A stretch of 64,000 nt of DNA from Dinghuibacter silviterrae (GCF_004366355.1 NZ_SODV01000001.1:930001-994000); one strand, 5' to 3'. Shown: positions 1 through 9,141, counted from the stretch's first letter. Notes: generated by a model from the letters alone, not told the origin. Numbers and translations are program-made.

Positions 1-2853
1 GGCCTGGATGTCCCGGCGAAGCTGGAGGTCGTGGTCGGCATCATAGTACACAATACCGTCGACGATGGTCTTTTCGGGTTTGGCGTATACGCTCAGGGGA
101 TTGTCGCTCCAAAGAACGACGTCGGCGTCTTTGCCTACCTTGATGGAGCCTACGTGGTCCTGGACATGGAGGGCGATGGCGGGATTGAGCGACACCATTT
201 TGAAGGCGTCTTCTTCGCTCATGCCGCCGTATTTGATGGACTTGGCTGCTTCCTGGTTGAGGTGCCGGGCTTGTTCCGGGTCGTCGGAGTTGATACAAAC
301 ATTAAGACCGACCTGGTGCATCAGGGAGGCGTTGTAGGCGATGGCGTCCTGGACCTCCTGCTTATACGCCCACCAGTCGGAGAAGGTGGAGGTATTGGCG
401 CCGTGGGCCTTCATCTTGTCGGCTACCTTATAGCCTTCCAGGATATGGGTAAACGTGTTCACCGTAAACCCGTAGTGGTCGGCGACGCGTATCAGGGCGG
501 TTATTTCACTTTGCACATAGCTGTGACAGGTGATAAAACGTTTATGGTTCAGGATCTCGACGAGGGCGTCGAGTTCGAGGTCGCGCCGTACGTGCGCCGC
601 ACCGGCGCCTTTGAGTGCTTTTTCATAATCGGTCGCGCGGGTAAAGGCATCCACGAAGACCTGGTCGACCCCCATCCGGGTGTCGGGAAAACGGTTGTTG
701 CTTTGGGAGGTGGTGCGTTTGACGTTTTCTCCAAGGGCAAACTTGATAAATGGATCCGCACCCTTAAATTTCAGGGAGGTATCGTCCACACCCCAACGGA
801 GCTTGATGAGCTGTGTCTGGCCGCCGATGCTGTTGGCGGAGCCGTGGAGGATGTGGGAGGTCGTGACACCCCCTGCGAGCTGGCGGTAGATGTTGATGTC
901 GTCGGGATTAAGGTTGTCACCGATCCGCACTTCCGAGGTAACGCTTTGCGCGCCTTCGTTAATGGAGGCGGCCGCGATATGGGAGTGTTCGTCGATGATG
1001 CCCGGGGTCAATTGCTTCCCTGTTCCGTCGATGACGCGTGCGTCCCCGGCGCTGAGGTTCTTGCCGACGGCGGCGATCTTGCCGTTCCGGATAAGGACGT
1101 CGGTATTGTCCAGACGGCCTTCCGCTTCGTTGGTCCATACCCGGGCGTTTTTGATCAGGATCGTTTCCTGTTTGGGGAGTTCGTCCCAACCGTAACCGTC
1201 CATAGGATAGGTGATCTTGCCCAAACGAAGCGGCGGTTTGCGATGGGTGGTATCAGGGGCCATCGTGCGACTGGTGAGCACCGCCGTCCAGGTGAGGATA
1301 TTCCCGGCGGTATCTGTCCCGCTGCCGGACCAAACCGTGTCGGCGGCCACCCCGCTCAACCGGAAACCCGTCCGGGCCCGGCGTCCGGGGGACCAGCTGA
1401 GGCTGATCAGCTTGCCGCCATAGGAAAACTTCGCGGTGGACGTATCCCCATGGATGACACTGGCCGAGGACGTGCTTTTTACGGAAAGTGTATAGGATTG
1501 AGCGGCACCGGAGGCGTCTTTCAAAGAAAGGGTATAGGTCCCGGAAATGCTGTTCCAATCAGACATCTTGACGTCGTACGCAATTCCTTGCACCCAGTTT
1601 TGCAGGATCGTCGTCTTTTCATTGAACACGGGACCATTGGTGATGATGAAATTGGCGAGCTTACCGGCATCCAGGCTACCGACCTTATCATACACGCCGA
1701 GCAGCGTGGCGGGTTCTTTGGTTAACGCCTCCAGCGCCGCAGCCTCCGTCAGACCGTACTCCATGGCCTTGCGCAGGTTGGGCCAAAAGGTCTTGACATC
1801 CCGCATATCCGCGGTCGTTAGGGCGAAGGAGATCCCGTTCTTTTCAAAAAGGCCTGGTTCCGAAGGCGCCAGTTCCCAGTGCTTCATGTCCGCCAGGGAA
1901 ACGAAGCGGGCGTCGTTCGGATCGTCCACATTCGGGGCTTCGGGGAAGTCGAGGGGCAGGATAAAGCTGGCGTGGGTCGCTTTCATCTCTGCCATGCGCT
2001 GGTACTCGTTGCCTCCCCCTTTGAGGATGTACTGGACGCCAAACTCGTCCCCCACCCTGTCCGCCCGGAGACAGTTCCATTTGTCCGAGGCGTCGAAGAT
2101 CTGCGGCAGGTTTTGTGCTTCGTTCCAGTGTTGGAGGCTGAGGTTGACCCCTTCCGAGGGGGGATTCGATTTATACCAGGCGGCGTCGAGGTAGGTCTGC
2201 CGGAGAAGGGCGATCGAACCCATGAGGCTGCTGGGATAGGTCTGGGTGGAGACTCCCTTGGAAAAAGAATAAATGGCCGCTGCTTTGCCCTTGACGATGT
2301 CGAGGTTTTCTTTTTCCTCGGCCAGGGTCACGACGGCCCCCGTGCCACGGGCAATCCCGTCCTTCTGGAGGGTCAGCACGGATCCAAAACCCTGGTCCCG
2401 GAGGGCTTTGGCTTTGGTTTCGTCGACCGTAAAAAGGTGCGAAGCATCGATATCGGTGCGGATGGCCTGGTTCCAGCCAAAGGCGCCCTTTTGGTTCGAC
2501 TCGATCTGGGACGGGCCGCGGAAATTGAAACCCGCGGCCGTGGGACGCTGCGGTGCGGTAATCCCATAATCGGAATAGGCGTCGATAAAGGAAGGATAAA
2601 TATATTTCCCGCTGCAGTCGATGACCACCGCATCCGGGGGAATGGATATTTTGCCGGTCCCGACGATCATACCCTTTTTGACCAGGAGTGTCGCATCCTG
2701 GAGGGTCGTTTGTCCGTCCCGGACAAGGGTGGCGTGGGTAAAGGCATAACACCTGTCGCGGTTGTCTGCCACCCCGTTCACCGGGAAGGACTCCTGGGCC
2801 CTGAGGATGGACAGGACCGTCAGACCTCCCAGCGTGAGCAGAAATTTTCTCAT
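1..2853 (-). CDS. Two-part amidohydrolase family protein, secreted (3' end outside window)
   Basis: The reading frame is open from an ATG at 2853 to the window edge (951 codons), so the C-terminus is missing. Residues 1-20 form a signal peptide ending in LRAQ. Two amidohydrolase-like halves follow. The first has the typical 'D.SGKYIYPSFIDAYSDYG' strand, where the metal-binding HxH is replaced by a non-His sequence, so this half is probably not catalytic. The second has 'GKQLTPGIIDEHSHIAAA' with an intact HSH motif and a later 'VNTFTHILEGYKVADKMK' segment with a candidate histidine ligand. The architecture matches the roughly 1000-residue imidazolonepropionase-like secreted amidohydrolases of Bacteroidota, whose substrates are mostly unknown (cyclic amides or dipeptides are guesses). 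Long open frames on the plus strand here are antisense shadows. Confidence 0.85.
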   Translation of the reverse strand, partial: MRKFLLTLGGLTVLSILRAQESFPVNGVADNRDRCYAFTHATLVRDGQTTLQDATLLVKKGMIVGTGKISIPPDAVVIDCSGKYIYPSFIDAYSDYGITAPQRPTAAGFNFRGPSQIESNQKGAFGWNQAIRTDIDASHLFTVDETKAKALRDQGFGSVLTLQKDGIARGTGAVVTLAEEKENLDIVKGKAAAIYSFSKGVSTQTYPSSLMGSIALLRQTYLDAAWYKSNPPSEGVNLSLQHWNEAQNLPQIFDASDKWNCLRADRVGDEFGVQYILKGGGNEYQRMAEMKATHASFILPLDFPEAPNVDDPNDARFVSLADMKHWELAPSEPGLFEKNGISFALTTADMRDVKTFWPNLRKAMEYGLTEAAALEALTKEPATLLGVYDKVGSLDAGKLANFIITNGPVFNEKTTILQNWVQGIAYDVKMSDWNSISGTYTLSLKDASGAAQSYTLSVKSTSSASVIHGDTSTAKFSYGGKLISLSWSPGRRARTGFRLSGVAADTVWSGSGTDTAGNILTWTAVLTSRTMAPDTTHRKPPLRLGKITYPMDGYGWDELPKQETILIKNARVWTNEAEGRLDNTDVLIRNGKIAAVGKNLSAGDARVIDGTGKQLTPGIIDEHSHIAAASINEGAQSVTSEVRIGDNLNPDDINIYRQLAGGVTTSHILHGSANSIGGQTQLIKLRWGVDDTSLKFKGADPFIKFALGENVKRTTSQSNNRFPDTRMGVDQVFVDAFTRATDYEKALKGAGAAHVRRDLELDALVEILNHKRFITCHSYVQSEITALIRVADHYGFTVNTFTHILEGYKVADKMKAHGANTSTFSDWWAYKQEVQDAIAYNASLMHQVGLNVCINSDDPEQARHLNQEAAKSIKYGGMSEEDAFKMVSLNPAIALHVQDHVGSIKVGKDADVVLWSDNPLSVYAKPEKTIVDGIVYYDADHDLQLRRDIQA

Positions 2854-2928
2854 GTCTCGGTTTTTTTAGTACTTGGATTTAAGATAAGGATTAATGCAGG
2901 ATGGGCTCCTAAAGATTGATGAGGGGTG

Positions 2929-4002
2929 TCAAATCTTGCCTAAACGGATCGTCTCCAGCCAGGTGCCGGCGATCGTCGCAACATCATCCGGATCATCCGG
3001 AAAGCGATAGGGGAACGCTAACGCTTCGTTCAATGCCCGCGAAAGCGAGAAATCCTTTTGCCCGGTCGTATAGGCAATCCCTTCCGACCGGAGGTAGCGA
3101 CCCAGGTACTCTTGCTCGGTCTGCCCGGGGGTGGGGACAAGGATGCTCTTTTTTTGCAAACGGACCAGGTCCATGACCGTGGTGTACCCCGTCCGGGAAA
3201 CCACCCATTCGGCCGCCGACAGGAGGTCATTTAACGCCCCGGCCGGAAGATGGTTGTAAATAACCAGATTGTCCGGGATGGCCAGGGATGGCTCCAAAGG
3301 GGCCCCGGGAAGGCCTCGTATAAGAACGACACGCCCCGGTATAGTACCTATTTGGTGCAATATTTGCTTCTCAAAAAGCGTTCTTTGAGGTTCAGGGCCG
3401 GATAAAAGGATGAGCAGGGAAATCTGCGGTTCAACGTCCATTTTAACAAACCTGGATAGTGGCCCCATGTACTTTACCGGTACCTTTGGCATAAGAGAAG
3501 GGTGACCTAGTTGCCCCGAAAGATTGGGCGTTCCGGGAAGGTCAGGTACCCAGCAGGCAGTGAAGCGGTTGATAAAGCGGTAGTGAAGCCGTTGGACGAG
3601 GGACGGCAAAGGCGCCATGATACGGAGTTGGTGGGTGAGGTAGACACAGGGGATATCGGGGTGGCTAAGTCCAAAACGGTTGTCTGAGACCACGGCATCC
3701 AGCTTATATTGCGGCACAGCCTGTCTCAGCCAGCGTTTTTCGTAACGAATGGTTTGCAAAATGCGTGGGATCTGTGCTATAATTTTGCATACCAAACCGG
3801 CCCGGGTGGCGGCATAGCGAATCCTGTACCCCTTTAGGGAAACATGGGTGAGCGATGGGAACTCCTGCCGGAGCAATTGTTGGGTTTTACCCTCGGAGGC
3901 GATCCAGACATCGCAACCGGAATGAAGGAAGAACCGGATGAGTGGAATACAGCGCGTGGCGTGGCCGAGACCCCAGTCGAGTGGTGCTATGAGGATACGC
4001 AT
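2929..4002 (-). CDS. GT-B fold glycosyltransferase, MurG-like
   Basis: The protein begins MRILIAPLDWGLGHATRC, the glycine-rich N-terminal loop of GT-B enzymes related to MurG and UDP-sugar:lipid transferases. The C-terminal half has 'AAEWVVSRTGYTTVMDLV' and 'KKSILVPTPGQTEQEYLGRYL', the nucleotide-sugar binding region (G-x-T plus Q-x-E-Q) typical of the family. Length (357 aa) fits. I chose the ATG at 4002; the open frame extends four codons to a GTG at 4014, but the conserved strand starts at MRIL. It probably adds a sugar to a membrane lipid or to an envelope glycan; substrate unknown. The gene stands alone, reading away from the small lipoprotein at 4062. Confidence 0.8.
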   Translation of the reverse strand: MRILIAPLDWGLGHATRCIPLIRFFLHSGCDVWIASEGKTQQLLRQEFPSLTHVSLKGYRIRYAATRAGLVCKIIAQIPRILQTIRYEKRWLRQAVPQYKLDAVVSDNRFGLSHPDIPCVYLTHQLRIMAPLPSLVQRLHYRFINRFTACWVPDLPGTPNLSGQLGHPSLMPKVPVKYMGPLSRFVKMDVEPQISLLILLSGPEPQRTLFEKQILHQIGTIPGRVVLIRGLPGAPLEPSLAIPDNLVIYNHLPAGALNDLLSAAEWVVSRTGYTTVMDLVRLQKKSILVPTPGQTEQEYLGRYLRSEGIAYTTGQKDFSLSRALNEALAFPYRFPDDPDDVATIAGTWLETIRLGKI

Positions 4003-4061
4003 GGGTTTTTCCACATTTATTTGGTTTATCGGGAAAAATAATTAATTTACAAACCCCTATT

Positions 4062-4196
4062 ATGAAGACGTCGCAAAAAATCCTCGCTGGTGTGTTGGTA
4101 ATCGTTTGTTTGGCTATGGTTAGTTGTTCTTCGACTAGGAATGGATTCAGTAAGAGTTGCGGCTGTCCGAGTAAAAAAGGAATGGTGGGATACTAA
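4062..4196 (+). CDS. Very small cysteine-containing lipoprotein (44 aa)
   Basis: This 44-codon gene runs from ATG at 4062 to TAA at 4194-4196. It starts MKTSQKILAGVLVIV, then CLAMVSC, a short positively charged n-region, a hydrophobic core and a lipobox-like cysteine (C22). The mature part would be only about 23 residues: CSSTRNGFSK followed by SCGCPSKKGMVGY. A C-G-C pair followed by basic residues and a terminal GY gives it a distinctive tail. I infer an outer or inner membrane lipoprotein of unknown function. Similar tiny lipoproteins occur in Bacteroidota genomes but I cannot name a family. It precedes the hypothetical gene at 4210 by 13 bp and may be cotranscribed with it. Confidence 0.6.
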   Translation: MKTSQKILAGVLVIVCLAMVSCSSTRNGFSKSCGCPSKKGMVGY

Positions 4197-4209
4197 ATCC
4201 ATCCAGGTT

Positions 4210-4458
4210 ATGAAACACAAGAGAGACTTGCTATTGCTCTTTAAGCACGACTACGTGAACCAACGTTCTCTGGACCTGGAATTGGAGCGTTTGTACGAAA
4301 TGCTCTATGACATTCATTCCTACGAAAAGAGTCTTGTCCAGGCGTACGAGGTGATCGATATGAACCGGTACAGGATGCTTCAAAAGCCTCACCAGATTCT
4401 CCGGGTGATGAACCGTGGGGAGCTCAAGCCTTTTCTTTTCCTCAGCTCTAAGAACTAG
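4210..4458 (+). CDS. Hypothetical helical protein (82 aa)
   Basis: I do not recognise this protein. From the ATG at 4210 it starts MKHKRDLLLLFKHDYVNQRS, is rich in Leu, Tyr, Lys and Glu, and looks all-helical and soluble. An in-frame ATG at 4141 would add 23 residues, but that would overlap the lipoprotein gene in another frame, so the later start is preferred. It follows the 44-residue lipoprotein closely, suggesting a two-gene unit. Its last four bases overlap the end of the convergent manC gene. Confidence 0.5.
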   Translation: MKHKRDLLLLFKHDYVNQRSLDLELERLYEMLYDIHSYEKSLVQAYEVIDMNRYRMLQKPHQILRVMNRGELKPFLFLSSKN

Positions 4459-5552
4459 AGGTATTTCTCTCCCTTTTTCCTTTTAACTTCTGCAACGAAT
4501 TCCTTGATTTCCTGTTCTCTGTCCTTTTTACAGATCAGGAGCACGTCATTGGTATCCACCACGATAAAGTCCTCCAACCCCTGTAACAGGACCAATTTCT
4601 TGTCGTCCGCCTGGACCATACAATGCGTGGAGTCGATGATCACGACGTTGTTGCCCACCACGGCGTTTTCCAGGTAGTCCTTTTCCAGGTTTTCATAAGC
4701 GCTGTTCCACGTCCCCAGGTCGCTCCATCCAAAGGAGGAGGGGATGACATAGACGTTATCTGCTTTTTCCATGATCCCATAGTCGATCGAAACACTGGAG
4801 CATTGCGGATAAATACGCTCGATGGCCTCCGCTTCGCCCGGTGTGTTGAAATGGTGGATCTCGGACTGGAAAAGTTCGTGCATTTCCGGGAGGTATTTCT
4901 CGAAGGCCGTCAGGATGTTGCGGGTCTTCCAGACAAAAATGCCCGCGTTCCAGAGAAAATCACCGCTTGCCAGAAACGTTTTGGCCAGGTCCAGGTTGGG
5001 TTTCTCCGTAAACGTCCTCACCTTGTAGATCTCGTCGGCAACCGCCATGACGTCGTGTTGGATATAGCCGTAACCGGTATTCGGATAGGTGGGTTTGATC
5101 CCCAGGGTGACAAAAGCGTTGAGGTGGTCCACGAAATCAAGGGCCCGCAGACACACCCGTTGGAAATTATCCTCGTCCTTGATGAGGTGGTCCGCAGGGG
5201 CGCATATCAGTTTGGCTTCCGGGTTTTGCAGGGCCAGCTTGTAAGAGGCGTAGGCGATACACGGGGCCGTATTTTTCCGCGACGGCTCGAACAGGATATT
5301 GTCGTGCCGGGCCTCGGGCAACTGTCGTTTGATGATCTCTTCGTATTCTTTTGTCGTAACGATGTAGATGTTCTCTTTGGGGATAAACCGGGCAAACCGG
5401 TCAAAGGTGCTTTGGATCAAGGTGCGGCCCTCATTCAAAATATCCAGGAACTGCTTCGGGTAACTGGTCCGGCTTTTTGGCCAGAAACGGCTGCCGATTC
5501 CACCGGCCATGATCACTACGTAGTACTGGTTGTTCATTTTTACGTTTTTCAT
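4455..5552 (-). CDS. manC: Mannose-1-phosphate guanylyltransferase
   Basis: Converts mannose 1-phosphate and GTP to GDP-mannose, a cytoplasmic donor for LPS, capsule and fucose-type sugars. The N-terminus carries the nucleotidyltransferase signature VIMAGGIGSRFWPKSR with PKQF just after it (residues about 12-35). The middle has 'ICAPADHLI' and 'GYGYIQ', and 'FTEKPNL...FLWNAGIFVW', all typical of the GMP-type enzymes. Length 365 fits the short, single-domain form without the C-terminal phosphomannose isomerase domain. The ATG at 5552 overlaps the stop of the kdsD-like gene (ATGA), so the two are translationally coupled and probably act in one envelope-sugar precursor operon. Confidence 0.93.
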   Translation of the reverse strand: MKNVKMNNQYYVVIMAGGIGSRFWPKSRTSYPKQFLDILNEGRTLIQSTFDRFARFIPKENIYIVTTKEYEEIIKRQLPEARHDNILFEPSRKNTAPCIAYASYKLALQNPEAKLICAPADHLIKDEDNFQRVCLRALDFVDHLNAFVTLGIKPTYPNTGYGYIQHDVMAVADEIYKVRTFTEKPNLDLAKTFLASGDFLWNAGIFVWKTRNILTAFEKYLPEMHELFQSEIHHFNTPGEAEAIERIYPQCSSVSIDYGIMEKADNVYVIPSSFGWSDLGTWNSAYENLEKDYLENAVVGNNVVIIDSTHCMVQADDKKLVLLQGLEDFIVVDTNDVLLICKKDREQEIKEFVAEVKRKKGEKYL

Positions 5553-6517
5553 ATTAAGCCTTCTCTAACGAGGTCGTGTAATTGTAACACACCCAGGTAC
5601 CGGCCGTCTTCGTCCGTGACGATCAGCTGGGATATGTCGTATGTCCGCATCCGGTCCAGCGCCTCCACTGCCAGGGCGTCAGGCCCTACAGTCTTCGGCT
5701 GTCCCGTCATAATATCCCGGGCAAGGATACCCTCCAGGGACACCGTTTTCTCCAACATCCTTCTCAGGTCCCCGTCGGTGATCACCCCCGCCAGCAGGCC
5801 TTCCGGGCCGAGGACCGCGGTTACACCCAGCCGTTTGTGGGAAATCTCCAGGATGACTTCCTTGAGCGTGCTGTCGGGTTGCACGGAAGGACGTTCGTTT
5901 TGCACATACAGGTCGGACACCCTTAGGTACAATTTTTTCCCGAGCGTACCACCGGGGTGAAACTTAGCAAAATCCTCGCCGGTAAAACCCCTTAATTCCA
6001 TGAGGCAAACCGCGATCGCATCGCCCATTACCAGCTGGGCCGTGGTGCTGGTGGTGGGGGCCAGGTTGTTCGGACAGGCTTCCTGGTCTACGGTCGTGTC
6101 CAGGACAAGATCCGACTGGGCCGCCAGGAAAGAATCCCTGTTACCGACCATGCCGATCAATGTATTACCAAAGTTCTTGATCAGGGGAACAAGCCATTTG
6201 ATCTCCGGCGAATGGCCGCTTTTGCTGATCAGCATGACCATGTCATCCGGTTGGACCATACCGAGGTCGCCGTGGATGGCGTCCGCCGCGTGCAGGAAAA
6301 TGGAGGGCGTACCCGTCGAATTCAGGGTGGCGACGATCTTTTGCGCAATCAGCGCGCTTTTACCCACGCCGCTGATCACCAGCCTCCCTTTCAGGTGGAG
6401 CAGGGCTGTTACCACTCGTTCAAAATCATCGCTCAAGAGGGCGCCAAGGCCCCGGATGGCGTCTGCCTCCAGCCCGATCGTCCGTATTGCAATCCCCCGA
6501 ATTGACTCCTTGCTCAT
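5549..6517 (-). CDS. kdsD: Arabinose-5-phosphate isomerase, KpsF/GutQ family (SIS plus two CBS domains)
   Basis: Interconverts ribulose 5-phosphate and arabinose 5-phosphate, the first step toward Kdo for lipid A core. Residues about 40-170 form the SIS domain: ISGVGKSALIAQKIVATLNSTGTP, HAADAIHGDLG and ISKSGHSPE are the signature loops. 'FHPGGTLGKKL' marks the end of the domain. Two CBS repeats follow (about 205-322), with GVITDGDLRRML in the first. Length (322) is standard. A candidate promoter element lies 13 bp upstream (6531-6538). It is the first gene of the pair with manC. GutQ-like paralogue function cannot be excluded. Confidence 0.92.
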   Translation of the reverse strand: MSKESIRGIAIRTIGLEADAIRGLGALLSDDFERVVTALLHLKGRLVISGVGKSALIAQKIVATLNSTGTPSIFLHAADAIHGDLGMVQPDDMVMLISKSGHSPEIKWLVPLIKNFGNTLIGMVGNRDSFLAAQSDLVLDTTVDQEACPNNLAPTTSTTAQLVMGDAIAVCLMELRGFTGEDFAKFHPGGTLGKKLYLRVSDLYVQNERPSVQPDSTLKEVILEISHKRLGVTAVLGPEGLLAGVITDGDLRRMLEKTVSLEGILARDIMTGQPKTVGPDALAVEALDRMRTYDISQLIVTDEDGRYLGVLQLHDLVREGLI

Positions 6518-6530
6518 TGTATAAGTGGCA

Positions 6531-6538
6531 CAAAAATA
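6531..6538 (-). promoter_or_regulatory. Candidate Bacteroidota -7 element for the kdsD-manC operon
   Basis: The minus strand reads TATTTTTG, matching the TAnnTTTG consensus, 13 bp before the kdsD start codon. Confidence 0.5.
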
Positions 6539-6710
6539 TTATATTCAGCTGGAAACTTGCCCCTTTTTCATTAACTTCGTGGCCCTTAAAAAGGAGCATC
6601 GCCTTTTACCCGATTGTAGGCCTCTACTACCAGCAATATTAGCTGACCGGATGCACCGCCACCGTACACCAGACGAGAAGTTGTTTTGAAAATTGAAGTG
6701 AAGGAAGACT

Positions 6711-9029
6711 ATGACAACAACAAAAAAAACGGGCTCGGCCGCCAGCGTTAGAACTACAAGCAAAACCGCCAAAAGCCTGCCCGCGGCAAAAAACCCTTCC
6801 GAAACCGGCAAAAAAATCCAAGCGAAACCGTCCAACGGTCACTTAAGGACAGCCCTCCAGGAATATTTTGGATTTAGCCAGTTCAAAGGGAACCAGGAAG
6901 CCATCATCGAAAACCTGTTGGCAGGCAAGGATACATTTGTCATCAAACCGACCGGGGGTGGCAAAAGCCTGTGCTACCAGCTCCCCGCCCTCCTAAGCGA
7001 AGGGGTGGCGATCATCGTTTCCCCCCTCATCGCCCTGATGAAGAACCAGGTCGACCTGGTCCGCGGATACAGCTCCAAGGACGACGTGGCCCACTTTCTC
7101 AATTCGTCCCTTAGCAAGGCCCAGCAAAAGGTAGTGATGAGCGACCTCACCGAGGGCAAAACCAAAATGCTCTACGTGGCCCCGGAAACCCTGACCAAAC
7201 AGGAAAACCTGGACTTCTTTGCAGAGCTCCCCATTTCCTTTTTTGCCGTCGACGAGGCCCACTGTATATCCGAATGGGGACACGACTTCCGCCCCGAATA
7301 CCGCCGTTTGCGCGAAATGATGGACCGGATCAACGAAAAGGTCCCTGTCATCGCCCTGACGGCCACGGCTACGCCAAAAGTACAAAGCGATATCATCAAA
7401 AACCTGGGTCTGCGCAACCCCGCGGTGTTCGTTTCTTCCTTTAACCGGCCCAACCTCTATTATGAGATACAGCCGAAGATCAAAAAGGAACAAACCATCA
7501 AAAGCATCGTCAAGTTCATCACCCAGAATAAGGGCAAAAGCGGTATCATCTACACCCTCAACCGCAAGACCACCGAAGAACTTGCCGACATGCTCGTCGC
7601 CAACAGCATCAAGGCCGTCGCCTACCACGCAGGTCTCGACGCCAAGCTCAGGGCCGATCGCCAGGACCAGTTCCTCAACGAAGAGGTACAGGTCATCGTG
7701 GCCACCATTGCTTTTGGGATGGGTATCGACAAGCCCGATATTCGCTATGTCATCCACTACAATATCCCCAAGTCCATAGAGAACTACTACCAGGAAACCG
7801 GTCGCGCCGGGCGCGATGGTATGGAAGGAAAGTGCATTCTTTATTACAGCCACGCCGACGTCGCCAAGCTCGAACACTTCATGCGGGATAAACCCCTGAG
7901 CGAGCGCGAGGTAGGCGCCCAGCTCATCAACGAAACCGTCGCCTACGCCGAAGCCGGCGTCTGCCGCCGCAGGGTCCTGATGAGCTACTTCGGGGAAGCA
8001 TACGAAGAAGAAAATTGCGGACAGTGCGACAACTGTCTCCACCCCAAAGAAAAGGTCGAGGCCAAGGACGGCGCCCACAAAGTCCTCCAGGTCATCAAGG
8101 CCCTCGACGAGCGTTTTGCCGCCGACTACGTCTTTCATATCCTCCTCGGCCGCGCCACGCCACAGGTCGTTATGTACCGCCACGAGCAACTGCCCGTTTT
8201 CGGTATCGGCAACGACCAGGAAACCCCCTACTGGAACTCCCTCATCCGGCAGCTCCTGCTCGAAGGCTTCCTCAGCAAAGACATCGAGGAATACGGGGTG
8301 CTCAAACTCACCCGTAAGGGAGAGCAGTTCCTGAAGAAGCCCACGACCTTCCCCATCATCCTCAACAACCTTTTCGAAGACGCCAACGCCGACGACGACG
8401 AAGGCAGCGAAGGCACCTCCGGTTCCCCCGCCGTGGCCGACGAAAAGCTCTTCAACATGCTCAAGGAAATCCGCCTGGTGGAAGCCAAAAAGAAAAGCCT
8501 CCCGCCGTTCGTTATTTTCCTTGAAACCTCCCTCCAGGACATGGCCATTATGTTCCCCACCACCCTGGAAGAGCTCGAAAAGATCCAGGGGGTCAGCAAG
8601 GGGAAAGCGCTCCGCTACGGCAAACCCTTTATACAGCTCATCGCCCAATATGTAGAGGAAAACGGTATCGAACGCCCCGACGACTTTATCGTCAAAAGCG
8701 TCGTCAACAAAAACAACAACAAGGTCTACATCATCCAGCAAACCGACAAGCGCATCGCCCTGGAAACCATTGCCAAAAACAAAGACCTCCGGCTCGACGC
8801 CCTCCTCGAAGAAATGGAGACCATCGCCGCCAGCGGCACCAAGCTCAAGCTCGACTACGCCATCGACGAGATGCTCGACGAAGACGAACAGGACGAGATC
8901 ATCGACTACTTCAAGGGCTGCGAAACCTCCTCCCTCCAGGTTGCCCAGGAGGAGCTCGCCGATTCCAACTATACCTGGGAGCAGTTGAAGCTGATGCGGA
9001 TAAAATTTTTGTGCGAATATGGGAATTAA
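6711..9029 (+). CDS. recQ: ATP-dependent DNA helicase RecQ
   Basis: A 3'-5' DNA helicase of recombination and replication-fork repair. Residues 1-45 are a basic, Lys/Ser/Thr/Ala-rich, probably disordered extension. The helicase core follows, with motif I TGGGKS at 81-86, motif II 'AVDEAHCISEWGHDFRPEYR' (DEAH box with the RecQ aromatic-rich loop) and motif VI 'QETGRAGRDG'. A zinc-binding region 'CRRRVLMSYFGE...CGQCDNCLHP' lies around 415-440, then the RQC winged helix, and an HRDC domain around 590-665. A further C-terminal helical region of about 100 residues ends the protein. At 772 aa it is longer than E. coli RecQ because of both ends. The ATG at 6711 is the only sensible start. Long minus-strand frames here are shadows. 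Confidence 0.95.
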   Translation: MTTTKKTGSAASVRTTSKTAKSLPAAKNPSETGKKIQAKPSNGHLRTALQEYFGFSQFKGNQEAIIENLLAGKDTFVIKPTGGGKSLCYQLPALLSEGVAIIVSPLIALMKNQVDLVRGYSSKDDVAHFLNSSLSKAQQKVVMSDLTEGKTKMLYVAPETLTKQENLDFFAELPISFFAVDEAHCISEWGHDFRPEYRRLREMMDRINEKVPVIALTATATPKVQSDIIKNLGLRNPAVFVSSFNRPNLYYEIQPKIKKEQTIKSIVKFITQNKGKSGIIYTLNRKTTEELADMLVANSIKAVAYHAGLDAKLRADRQDQFLNEEVQVIVATIAFGMGIDKPDIRYVIHYNIPKSIENYYQETGRAGRDGMEGKCILYYSHADVAKLEHFMRDKPLSEREVGAQLINETVAYAEAGVCRRRVLMSYFGEAYEEENCGQCDNCLHPKEKVEAKDGAHKVLQVIKALDERFAADYVFHILLGRATPQVVMYRHEQLPVFGIGNDQETPYWNSLIRQLLLEGFLSKDIEEYGVLKLTRKGEQFLKKPTTFPIILNNLFEDANADDDEGSEGTSGSPAVADEKLFNMLKEIRLVEAKKKSLPPFVIFLETSLQDMAIMFPTTLEELEKIQGVSKGKALRYGKPFIQLIAQYVEENGIERPDDFIVKSVVNKNNNKVYIIQQTDKRIALETIAKNKDLRLDALLEEMETIAASGTKLKLDYAIDEMLDEDEQDEIIDYFKGCETSSLQVAQEELADSNYTWEQLKLMRIKFLCEYGN

Positions 9030-9032
9030 CCC

Positions 9033-9040
9033 TATCTTTG
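9033..9040 (+). promoter_or_regulatory. Promoter -7 element of tRNA-Phe
   Basis: TATCTTTG matches TAnnTTTG. A TTTG (-33-like) lies about 21 bp upstream within the end of recQ, a spacing expected for the Bacteroidota primary sigma factor. The tRNA begins 20 bp downstream. Confidence 0.65.
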
Positions 9041-9059
9041 CCACCCCTAACAGGGAAAT

Positions 9060-9132
9060 GGTGCGGTAGCTCAGTCGGTAGAGCAAAGGACTGAAAATCC
9101 TTGTGTCGGCGGTTCGATCCCGCCCCACACCA
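9060..9132 (+). tRNA. tRNA-Phe (anticodon GAA)
   Basis: The sequence folds into a full cloverleaf: acceptor GGTGCGG with CCACACC, D-arm GCTC/GAGC, anticodon stem AAGGA/TCCTT with loop CTGAAAA (anticodon GAA), variable GTGTC, T-arm GGCGG/CCGCC with loop TTCGATC, discriminator A. No CCA is encoded. One oddity is a C5-A68 mismatch in the acceptor stem. A good terminator follows at 9142. Confidence 0.95.
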
Positions 9133-9141
9133 CGGAAAATC

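Noticed and set aside
31-1725. 564-codon open frame on the plus strand
   Set aside because: It is antisense to the continuous amidohydrolase frame, which has family motifs; the plus frame has no start-site signal or recognisable fold.
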